From positions 1 through 10,092 of the forward strand of contig NHHC02000020.1 of NCBI GenBank assembly GCA_002169935.2: a DNA stretch of 10,092 bases, given 5' to 3'. This stretch comes from Candidatus Pelagibacter sp. TMED153 (GTDB lineage: Bacteria; Pseudomonadota; Alphaproteobacteria; Pelagibacterales; Pelagibacteraceae). Shown in pieces: positions 1 to 6,692 of this stretch. Made by a program: the position numbers and the translations under genes. How positions within the stretch are numbered: position 1 is the first letter of the stretch; each line of letters starts with the position of its first letter. The notes beneath the pieces were generated by a model. That model did no database searches and was not told the DNA's origin. It was given only the letters and a program-made list of their open reading frames with translations.

Positions 1-3
1 ATT

Positions 4-88
4 GGAGGAATGGCAGAGTGGTCGAATGCGGCAGTCTTGAAAACTGTTGAGGGTCACACCTCCGGGGGTTCGAATCCCTCTTCCTCCG
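4..88 (+). tRNA. tRNA-Ser (anticodon UGA)
   Basis: This is a class II tRNA. The 7-bp acceptor stem pairs GGAGGAA (4-10) with TTCCTCC (81-87), and the discriminator base is G88. The anticodon loop CTTGAAA sits between GCAGT and ACTGT, placing anticodon TGA at 38-40, which reads UCA and related serine codons. A long variable arm (GAGG pairing with CCTC, about 49-62) is the hallmark of tRNA-Ser, and the TTCGAAT T-loop lies at 69-75. The CCA end is not encoded: after G88 the sequence runs CAA, so CCA must be added after transcription. Confidence 0.97.
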
Positions 89-100
89 CAAAGTAAATCT

Positions 101-132
101 TAACCCATTGTTAAACAGTGGGTTATTTTTTT
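101..132 (+). terminator. Rho-independent terminator of tRNA-Ser
   Basis: A 10-bp stem pairs TAACCCATTG (101-110) with CAGTGGGTTA (116-125), with one T-G wobble and a 5-nt TTAAA loop. Seven T residues follow (126-132). It lies 12 nt after the tRNA, so it probably ends the tRNA transcript and insulates typA. Confidence 0.88.
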
Positions 133-161
133 CCTACTAAGAGCTTTAAAATCTTTTATTG

Positions 162-173
162 TATATTCGCACC
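162..173 (+). promoter_or_regulatory. Candidate -7 promoter box upstream of typA
   Basis: TATATTCGCACC resembles the flavobacterial -7 element TAnnTTTG followed by CACC, with one mismatch (C for T). It lies just after the tRNA terminator, where a new promoter is expected, and would give typA a leader of about 115 nt. No clear -33 TTG is visible at the usual distance. A second perfect TAnnTTTG match (261-268) lies closer to typA, but its nearest upstream TTG elements are badly spaced. Which of the two is used cannot be decided from the sequence. Confidence 0.35.
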
Positions 174-290
174 ACACAAACGAATTGGTTTGATTGATTG
201 CTATGGTTGGCTCTCTTTCAAACCTTTTCACTTTTGTAGCGTATTTGAGTTATTTAATAGTAGTTTTGCAAAAATTTATGAAAAACAGTA

Positions 291-2093
291 ATGTCTAAGA
301 TTAAAAATATTGCGATTATAGCCCACGTAGATCACGGAAAGACTACGTTAGTTGACAAAATCATGTATCATTGCCGATTATTCAGAGAAAATGAAAATAA
401 AGGTGATTTAATACTTGACAACAACGAATTGGAAAGGGAGAGAGGTATTACAATTACATCAAAAAATGTTTCTGTTACATATAAAGAAACAAAGATTAAT
501 ATTATAGATACACCAGGACATGCTGATTTTGGAGGTGAAGTTGAAAGGGTTTTAAATATGGCGGACGGAGTTCTTCTTCTTGTTGATGCTTTTGAGGGTC
601 CAATGCCTCAAACAAGATTTGTATTACAAAAAGCGCTGGAACTTGGCCTTAAACCTTGTGTTGTTATAAATAAGGTCGATAAAGAAAATTGTACCCCAGA
701 GGAGGTTCACGAATCAGTATTCGATTTAATGTTTGAATTAGAAGCCGAAGAATGGCAACTTGACTTTCCAACGGTTTATGGATCAGCAAAAGAAAATTGG
801 ATGAGTGATGATTGGAAAAATAAGACTAAAAATATTGAACCTCTACTTGACATGGTTATTAACCATGTTCCTTCACCAAAAATTGAAGAAGGTTCTCTTC
901 AAATGCTTATTACTTCTTTAGATTATTCTTCTTTTACAGGAAGAATTGCAATTGGTAGGCTTCACAGAGGTAAATTAAACAGCGGATCGAATATTTCACT
1001 AGTTAAAAGAGACAAAACAATTTTAAAATCTAAAATTAAAGAATTACACGTATTTGAAGGTTTAGGGAGAAAAAAAGTACAAGAGGTAGAGGCTGGAGAC
1101 ATCTGCGCAATAGTGGGTTTAGAAAATTTTGAAATTGGAGATACCATCGCGGATATTGAATCACCAGAAGCTTTGAATTCAATTTCTATAGATGAACCAA
1201 CAATGAGTATGCTTTTTACAATTAATGATTCCCCTTTTTTCGGAAAAGACGGTAAATATGTTACTTCTAGACACATAAAAGAAAGATTAGATAAAGAATT
1301 AGAAAAAAATCTTGCATTAAAAGTTGAACCTACAGATAGTGCAGATAAATTTTTAGTTTTTGGAAGAGGTGTATTACATCTTTCTGTTTTGATCGAAACT
1401 ATGAGAAGAGAAGGATATGAACTTCAAATTGGACAACCCCAAGTTATTACCAAAGAATTAAGCGGAGTAAAATGCGAGCCTTTTGAACAAATGACAATTG
1501 ATTTACCAGAAATAATTTCAGGAAAAGCAATTGAAATCGTTTCTATTAGAAAAGGGGAAATGACAAGTATGGTATCCAAGGGAACTAGAATGATTTGTGA
1601 GTTTATAATCCCATCAAGAGGAATTATAGGTTTAAAAAATCAGCTATTAACAGCTACAGCTGGAGAAGCAATACTATCACATAGATTTTTAGACTTTAGA
1701 CCTATAAAAGGAGGTATTCCTGAGAGATTGAATGGTTCACTTGTTTCAATGGAAAAAGGACTAGCAATCCCCTATTCAATTGATAAACTTCAAGACAGAG
1801 GAAAATTTTTTGTTAATCCAGGTGAAGAAATATACGAAGGTCAAGTGATTGGAGAAAATTCAAGAGGAGATGATATGGTAATTAACATAACCAAGACAAA
1901 GAAACTTAGTAATGTTCGATCGTCTGGAGCTGATGAAAAAGCAAAAATTATACCTGCTATAAAGTTTTCCTTAGAAGAAGCTTTAGAATATATTCAAAAA
2001 GACGAATATGTTGAGGTAACCCCAAATAGTTTAAGACTAAGAAAAGTTTTACTGAAGGAAGTTGAAAGAAAAAGAAATAAATCTATTTCATAG
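291..2093 (+). CDS. typA: Translational GTPase TypA/BipA
   Basis: TypA (BipA) is a ribosome-associated GTPase of the EF-G/LepA family that acts in the cytoplasm, in large-subunit assembly and in growth at low temperature or under stress. The 600-residue length is normal for the family. The G domain shows the P-loop AHVDHGKT (11-18), switch I RERGITI (49-55), DTPGH (73-77), NKVD (127-130) and a GSAK G5 motif (164-167). The EF-Tu-like beta-barrel follows at about 205-290, then the EF-G-like domains III and V. The TypA-specific C-terminal domain closes the protein from about 480. The chosen ATG gives the conserved start MSKIKNIAIIAHVDHGK. A six-codon upstream frame (ATG at 278, stop ending 298) overlaps this start and may be chance. 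No strong Shine-Dalgarno sequence is present, as usual in Bacteroidota. Confidence 0.97.
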   Translation: MSKIKNIAIIAHVDHGKTTLVDKIMYHCRLFRENENKGDLILDNNELERERGITITSKNVSVTYKETKINIIDTPGHADFGGEVERVLNMADGVLLLVDAFEGPMPQTRFVLQKALELGLKPCVVINKVDKENCTPEEVHESVFDLMFELEAEEWQLDFPTVYGSAKENWMSDDWKNKTKNIEPLLDMVINHVPSPKIEEGSLQMLITSLDYSSFTGRIAIGRLHRGKLNSGSNISLVKRDKTILKSKIKELHVFEGLGRKKVQEVEAGDICAIVGLENFEIGDTIADIESPEALNSISIDEPTMSMLFTINDSPFFGKDGKYVTSRHIKERLDKELEKNLALKVEPTDSADKFLVFGRGVLHLSVLIETMRREGYELQIGQPQVITKELSGVKCEPFEQMTIDLPEIISGKAIEIVSIRKGEMTSMVSKGTRMICEFIIPSRGIIGLKNQLLTATAGEAILSHRFLDFRPIKGGIPERLNGSLVSMEKGLAIPYSIDKLQDRGKFFVNPGEEIYEGQVIGENSRGDDMVINITKTKKLSNVRSSGADEKAKIIPAIKFSLEEALEYIQKDEYVEVTPNSLRLRKVLLKEVERKRNKSIS

Positions 2094-2128
2094 CATTTAA
2101 CCACTTTGTTTTTATATACTTTTACCAT

Positions 2129-3238
2129 ATGAAGGAATTTTTATCATTTATAATTGTATTATTTTCATTACAATTATCTGCGCAATACACCACATTTCAA
2201 CACAATGGAGAAAACAGGCAGTATATATATTATCAGCCTGATAACTTGGAAGATAATGCTCCTTTAGTTTTTGTAATGCACGGATACACAAGTGATGCAT
2301 CTGTAATCAAAAATTATTCTGGCATGAATGATTTAGCAGACGAAAAAGGATTTGCTGTTTGTTATCCTAGAGGAACAGTAGATAATTATGGAAATAGATT
2401 TTGGAATGTAGGGTACACCTTTCACCCTAATGAAACTGTAGACGATGTTGATTTTTTAAAAGAACTTGCTAATTATCTGCAAACTGAAAATAATTTAAGT
2501 ACAGACAATACATTTGCTACAGGAATGTCAAATGGGGGTGAAATGTGTTACATGTTAGCTTGTCAGGCATCTGAAACCTTTCGAGCGGTTACTTCTGTTG
2601 CAGGTATGATGTTACAAGAAATTATTAATACATGTAATCCTGAAAATCTAATTTCTATTTTTGAAATTCATGGTACAAGTGACTATATTAATATTTATAA
2701 TGGAGATCCAACTGGTTCTGGAGGATGGGGAGCATACCCAAGTATTCCCGAAACGATTGAATATTGGTCCGATTTAAATAACTGCTCCTCTTTTTCTTCT
2801 GAGAATTTACCAAATATAAATACAAATGACGGAAGTTATGTAGTAAAAGAAAGACATTATGATTCTGATAATGGAAACGAAATATGGTTATATAAAGTAG
2901 TTGGTGGAGATCATGATTGGCCTGGTGCCAACGGAAATATGGATATTAATTCATCATATGAGGCTTGGTTATTTTTTGAGCTAAGCATGAATAATTCTTT
3001 ATCAATCGAAAATAACGTTTTAAATGAATTTTATGTCACACCCAACCCTGCAAAAGAAAAAATTGCCATTCAATCTAACTTAACCGATTATTCATATATT
3101 TTGTATGATCCAAGAGGGAAAAAAATAAAAGAAGGTAATGAATCAATTATCAATATAGAAAACAGTTCCAATGGAACTTATTTTTTAAAAATCTTCTCAG
3201 AAAATAAAACAATCACAAAAAAAATAGTAAAACAATAA
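2129..3238 (+). CDS. Secreted PHB depolymerase/feruloyl esterase-like hydrolase (LpqC type) with T9SS tail
   Basis: This is an exported alpha/beta-hydrolase of 369 aa. A signal peptide covers residues 1-19 and ends in LSAQ. The hydrolase domain has the HG oxyanion motif (51-52), the nucleophile elbow GMSNGG with Ser134, an HGTSD segment with a probable acid Asp185, and GGDHDWPG with His262. This pattern and order match the polyhydroxybutyrate depolymerase/feruloyl esterase family (COG3509). Substrates in that family range from short-chain polyesters to acetylated or feruloylated sugars, so the true substrate is unknown. From about residue 297, FYVTPNPAKEKI through FLKIFSENKTITKKIVKQ is a type A T9SS sorting domain, which predicts secretion across the outer membrane, perhaps with surface attachment. 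The start lies 35 nt after typA, so some read-through from typA is possible, but no clear promoter is seen in the gap. Confidence 0.88.
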   Translation: MKEFLSFIIVLFSLQLSAQYTTFQHNGENRQYIYYQPDNLEDNAPLVFVMHGYTSDASVIKNYSGMNDLADEKGFAVCYPRGTVDNYGNRFWNVGYTFHPNETVDDVDFLKELANYLQTENNLSTDNTFATGMSNGGEMCYMLACQASETFRAVTSVAGMMLQEIINTCNPENLISIFEIHGTSDYINIYNGDPTGSGGWGAYPSIPETIEYWSDLNNCSSFSSENLPNINTNDGSYVVKERHYDSDNGNEIWLYKVVGGDHDWPGANGNMDINSSYEAWLFFELSMNNSLSIENNVLNEFYVTPNPAKEKIAIQSNLTDYSYILYDPRGKKIKEGNESIINIENSSNGTYFLKIFSENKTITKKIVKQ

Positions 3239-3242
3239 AATT

Positions 3243-3270
3243 ATCCCCCTGAAAATTTCAGGGGGATTTT
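3243..3270 (+). terminator. Palindromic Rho-independent terminator
   Basis: A 12-nt arm ATCCCCCTGAAA (3243-3254) is perfectly mirrored by TTTCAGGGGGAT (3256-3267) around a single central base, and T-rich sequence follows. The stem is G+C-rich at its base in an otherwise AT-rich region. The left flank is A-rich, so the structure could also work on the minus strand, but no minus-strand gene ends here. It closes the esterase transcript and separates it from galM. Confidence 0.92.
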
Positions 3271-3379
3271 ATTTTAATTTATTGCCTTTGATCTACCCGG
3301 AGTGTAAGGAGCTTCCTAAATTAATAAAAACTAGTATTTAATATGCTATATTTTTTTAATTTTAAAAAAAAATAAAAAA

Positions 3380-4382
3380 TTGAATACATTTCAAAAAAAA
3401 GAACATAAAATTTCAGAATTTTTACTAAAAAATAGTAATGGAATTTCAGTTAAAATTCTTTCTTATGGTGGCATAATTCAAGAAATAAATTTACCAGACA
3501 AAAATGGTTTTACTGAGAATGTAGTTTTAAGCTATATCAATCCTAAAGATTATATTAAAGACAATTTTTATTTAGGTGCATTGATCGGAAGATATTCAAA
3601 TAGAATTTCGAAAAGCTCCTTTAAGTTAAATAAAGAAACATTTAAACTAACTAAAAACGAAGGTGAAAACCATCTTCATGGAGGATACAAGGGATTTCAT
3701 AATGTAAATTGGTCATTCGATAAAAAAAATATAAAAGAAGATTCAATAACGCTGACACATTTCAGCGAAAATAATGATAATGGATATCCTGGAAATTTAA
3801 ATGTTTCTGTAAAATATACACTTTCAAATACAAATATTTTGGATATTGAATTCTATGCAACTTCAGATAGAGATACAATATTTAATCCTACGAGTCACTC
3901 CTATTTTAATCTCAATCCAAAGAACAAAAAAATAATTAATCACAAGCTAAAAATAAATGCAGATAAATTTTTAACCATAAATGAAAGCTTTATTCCAAAT
4001 GGAGAATTTAAAAAAGTTAATTTAACCCCATTTGATTTTAGAAAAGGAAAAAATATTGGTAGTGATTTAAAACAAAATGATGAGCAATTAAATATTGCCA
4101 AGGGATTTGATCATTGTTTTGTTTTAAATAAAGGTCAAAAAAATAGCTGCTGAGTTATCAGAAGTAGAATCAGGTAGATTAATTCAAATATTCACTGATC
4201 AACCAGGAATTCAATTATATACAGGTAATCATTTAAAAGAGGTCTTTTCAAAAAATCAAGGTCTGTGTTTAGAGACACAACACTTTCCAAATTCTCCAAA
4301 TACTAATTCATTTCCATCTACATTTCTAAAATCAAATACAAACTATTACTCAAAAACAAGCTACCATTTTAAATTAATTTAA
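3380..4382 (+). pseudogene. galM: Aldose 1-epimerase (mutarotase) GalM, frameshifted
   Basis: GalM interconverts the alpha and beta anomers of hexoses such as galactose and glucose in the cytoplasm. The first frame (3380-4153, 257 aa) carries NHLHGG with His100, NPTSHSYFNL with His173 and GFDHCFVL with Asp244, all diagnostic of the family. It then ends early as KNSC-stop. Skipping one base in the A7 run at 4137-4143 reopens a frame reading KIAAELSEVESGRLIQIFTD, then TDQPGIQLYTGN and GLCLETQHFPNSP, to a TAA at 4380-4382. That is the expected GalM C-terminus and restores about 333 aa. The predicted catalytic base Glu (codon 4272-4274) lies beyond the break, so the 257-aa product should be inactive. 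The start is a TTG in very A-rich sequence; no in-frame ATG exists before the upstream stop at 3332. There is no signal peptide. The break may be a true lesion, a sequencing indel, or a site rescued by slippage. Confidence 0.9.
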
Positions 4383-4428
4383 AATATAAGACATAACGAT
4401 TCCTCAATATATTTTAAAAATAAATCCA

Positions 4429-4440
4429 TATTATTGCACC
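4429..4440 (+). promoter_or_regulatory. Candidate -7 promoter box of the 4461 gene
   Basis: TATTATTGCACC matches the flavobacterial -7 pattern TAnnTTTG with one mismatch (A for T), followed by CACC. It is the same arrangement as at 162-173 before typA. It would place the transcript start about 15-20 nt before the ATG at 4461, a normal leader length for this phylum. No clear -33 TTG is seen 17-21 nt upstream, so the call rests on the -7 box and position. Confidence 0.42.
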
Positions 4441-4460
4441 CTAACTATAAATAATTAACT

Positions 4461-5210
4461 ATGAAAAATTTAATTTATTCAATGATAATGTTATTCACAT
4501 TATCAACAATTGCACAGGATGGGACTGAAATTTGGATGAGCTATGAGCTAAAAGCTAAAGATGGTATGTCTCAAAAATTTGAAGCTGCTGCAGCTAAAAA
4601 AACTCAGAAATATAATTCAACTGCTGAGAATGGAATTTTTACTTTTAACATCATGGATGGTGAAAACCAGGGTATGTACTCAAGGGTTATTGGGTGGAAA
4701 AATTGGGATTTTATGAATTCTAATGAAGATAGATCTGAAGAGTTAAAATACTGGAGAGATAATGTTGATCAGTATGTAGATTCTTCCACAGGTTGGAAAG
4801 TTTGGAGAAGATTAAAATGGGCTTCACACAATTGGACACCTGAAACTACTTTTGACTACATGTTAAAGCATTCAAGAGTAATAAAACCAGGAATGGATCA
4901 AGATGTAAATCACTTCTTAGGTAGATTACAAAGAGTTTATGAGGAGCATAACTTTACAGGTGTAGTTGCAGTGTTCAGAGTTATGTCTGGCGGAAACACT
5001 AACGAATATATAATTTGTGAAGGTTTTAATAAATATGGTGAATTAGGAGAATATCCAGACACTGATAAAACCGAAGAAGAATTATATAATGAAATGTTTG
5101 GATGGGAATCTTACAGAAAAGATGCTAAAGCTTATAATCTAGCACTTGAAATGTATAGTAGAACAACTGAAAGACAACACTTCAATGTAGAGCTAAGTAC
5201 ACAACTTTAA
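4461..5210 (+). CDS. Secreted protein of unknown function with two similar halves
   Basis: I do not recognise a named family. A signal peptide (1-19, ending STIAQ) gives an exported protein of about 230 aa with no lipobox, no T9SS tail and no further membrane segment. The mature part appears to have two related halves. Residues 24-118 run strand-helix (FEAAAAKKTQKY)-strand-strand (FNIMDG, YSRVIGWKNWDFM). Residues 137-240 run similarly: helix DVNHFLGRLQRVYEEHN, then FTGVVAVFRVMSGG and NEYIICEGFNKYGEL. Each half ends in a charged, aromatic-rich helix. This looks like tandem ferredoxin-like (dimeric alpha/beta barrel, ABM-like) domains; that is fold inference from pattern only. Trp is unusually common, and WKVWRRLKW (112-120) sits between the halves. 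It has its own candidate promoter and a strong terminator, so it is probably transcribed alone. Confidence 0.82.
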   Translation: MKNLIYSMIMLFTLSTIAQDGTEIWMSYELKAKDGMSQKFEAAAAKKTQKYNSTAENGIFTFNIMDGENQGMYSRVIGWKNWDFMNSNEDRSEELKYWRDNVDQYVDSSTGWKVWRRLKWASHNWTPETTFDYMLKHSRVIKPGMDQDVNHFLGRLQRVYEEHNFTGVVAVFRVMSGGNTNEYIICEGFNKYGELGEYPDTDKTEEELYNEMFGWESYRKDAKAYNLALEMYSRTTERQHFNVELSTQL

Positions 5211-5230
5211 TTTATAATTAAACTAAGCAT

Positions 5231-5260
5231 AAAAAAGCCTCTATTTTGGGGGCTTTTTTT
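5231..5260. terminator. Bidirectional terminator between convergent genes
   Basis: AAAAAAGCCTC (5231-5241) pairs with GGGGCTTTTTT (5249-5259) through 11 bp including one G-T wobble, around a short T-rich loop. An A-run on the left and a T-run on the right make it work on both strands. It ends the 4461 gene on the plus strand. It also overlaps the stop codon of the minus-strand lipoprotein gene (5259-5261), so it serves both. Confidence 0.9.
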
Positions 5261-6644
5261 ATTTAATAATATCAGTAAATTCAATTGGAGTTTTAATGTG
5301 GGGTAAATATTTTCTTCTGTGCATATTTTCAAGATTCTTATCTACAAATTTTTTTTTATCTGCATCAAATATTACCCTCCAAATTTTTCCTTTTTTTGAT
5401 TCAGAAACATACAGGGATCCGTCAGGACCCTCTGCCAAACCCATGGGTCTATACATTGCATCCTTTACATCTTTGATGATCTCAACATTTGCAAATCCAT
5501 CGGCAAAAATTTCTAAATCCCCAGATGGCAAACTATCCTTGAACGGAATAAAACCAATAACATAACCTGCTTGAGGATAAGGGGCTCTATTTGTCGATCC
5601 ATGAAACGCTATAAATGCACCGTTTTTATATCTTTCCGGGAACATATTTCCAGTGTAAAATAGTAGATCATTTGGTGCCCAGTGGGCAGGTAATCCATAA
5701 ATTGGATCAGTATATTTATCGGAAGCTTCAATTTTTCCATCACCCCCATACTCTGGAGCTAGTAATCTTTTATTTTTAAAATGATCATAATAAGTATAAG
5801 GCCAACCAAAATCATCACCTTCGCTTATCATCATAAACTCATCTGCAGGCAAAACTGCATTATCCCACTTAGAAAAATATTTTGGAGCATGATTATGCAG
5901 ATAATCTCTTCCGTGATTTACAGCAAATAATTTATCTAATTGATTATTCCAAGTTATCCCAACTACACTTCTAACTCCAATAGAATATTTTACGCCATCT
6001 AATAATTTCTGATTTGGTATGTTTTTATCATACTTCCAAATAGCTCCCAAATAATCTAATTCATCACATGGGTTTCTGCCTAAAACAGTAGCCATAGGAT
6101 CATCATAGCCTTTAGCTAAATCCTCACATGAATTTGTAAAGCCACTGAAAGTAACATACATATTATTATCATTATCAAATGCAAAAGACTTAGCATTATG
6201 CCATCTCATTGGATAAGGATCTTTTAGAATTATTTCAGGCTTTCCTTTAGGAACTAAATTTAGTGAATCTAACTTCTGTCTGTATATAACAAGCTCAGAA
6301 CTGAAATATAAATAACCCTCACTTATTTTCATTTCCGTTGCAAACCTCCCATCATTTGGATAATCTCCAAACCTTTCTACAATATCTGCTCTTCCATCAC
6401 CGTCTGTATCCCTTAGGGCAACATTACCGTTTTTACCAAAATCAACCCTCAATTTAACATAAATATCCCCGTTATCGTTAACCGCTAAATGTCTGCTTTT
6501 TCCGACTCCATCATGAACAACTAATGCTTTAAATCCATCAGGAAGAATTAAGCCTCCATTATCAGTATCAAAAATTAAAACTTTATCATCTTCGCATGAA
6601 AAAAGAAAAAAAACTAATAATAAAAAATAGCTAAGTAATCTCAT
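5259..6644 (-). CDS. Lipoprotein with PQQ-type glucose/sorbosone dehydrogenase-like beta-propeller
   Basis: This 461-aa protein belongs to the soluble glucose/sorbosone dehydrogenase family (COG2133), whose members oxidise sugars or sugar derivatives with a PQQ or similar cofactor; the substrate here is unknown. The lipoprotein signal peptide MRLLSYFLLLVFFLFSC puts the lipidated Cys at 17. The acidic CEDDK that follows resembles the surface-export signal described for Bacteroidota lipoproteins. Propeller features include DTDGDGRAD (79-87, a calcium-binding-like loop), RWHNAKSFAFD with a possible catalytic His149, VNHGRD (243-247), EGDDFGWPYTYYD (275-287) and the closing blade RPMGLAEGPDGSLYVSESKKGKIWRV (399-424). 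Cys173 and Cys193 could form a disulfide. No partner dehydrogenase subunit or cytochrome domain is fused. It diverges from the M1 peptidase gene across 48 bp, so the two may share regulation. Confidence 0.85.
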   Translation of the reverse strand: MRLLSYFLLLVFFLFSCEDDKVLIFDTDNGGLILPDGFKALVVHDGVGKSRHLAVNDNGDIYVKLRVDFGKNGNVALRDTDGDGRADIVERFGDYPNDGRFATEMKISEGYLYFSSELVIYRQKLDSLNLVPKGKPEIILKDPYPMRWHNAKSFAFDNDNNMYVTFSGFTNSCEDLAKGYDDPMATVLGRNPCDELDYLGAIWKYDKNIPNQKLLDGVKYSIGVRSVVGITWNNQLDKLFAVNHGRDYLHNHAPKYFSKWDNAVLPADEFMMISEGDDFGWPYTYYDHFKNKRLLAPEYGGDGKIEASDKYTDPIYGLPAHWAPNDLLFYTGNMFPERYKNGAFIAFHGSTNRAPYPQAGYVIGFIPFKDSLPSGDLEIFADGFANVEIIKDVKDAMYRPMGLAEGPDGSLYVSESKKGKIWRVIFDADKKKFVDKNLENMHRRKYLPHIKTPIEFTDIIK

Positions 6645-6692
6645 GAGGAATTATTAAATTGTAAATCTAATTATTTCAATAAAGGTAATGAT

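Noticed and set aside
2115..2125. TATACTTTTAC as a promoter for the esterase at 2129
   Set aside because: It is too close to the ATG and has no spaced TTG. The TTTG at 2105-2108 is only 6 nt away.
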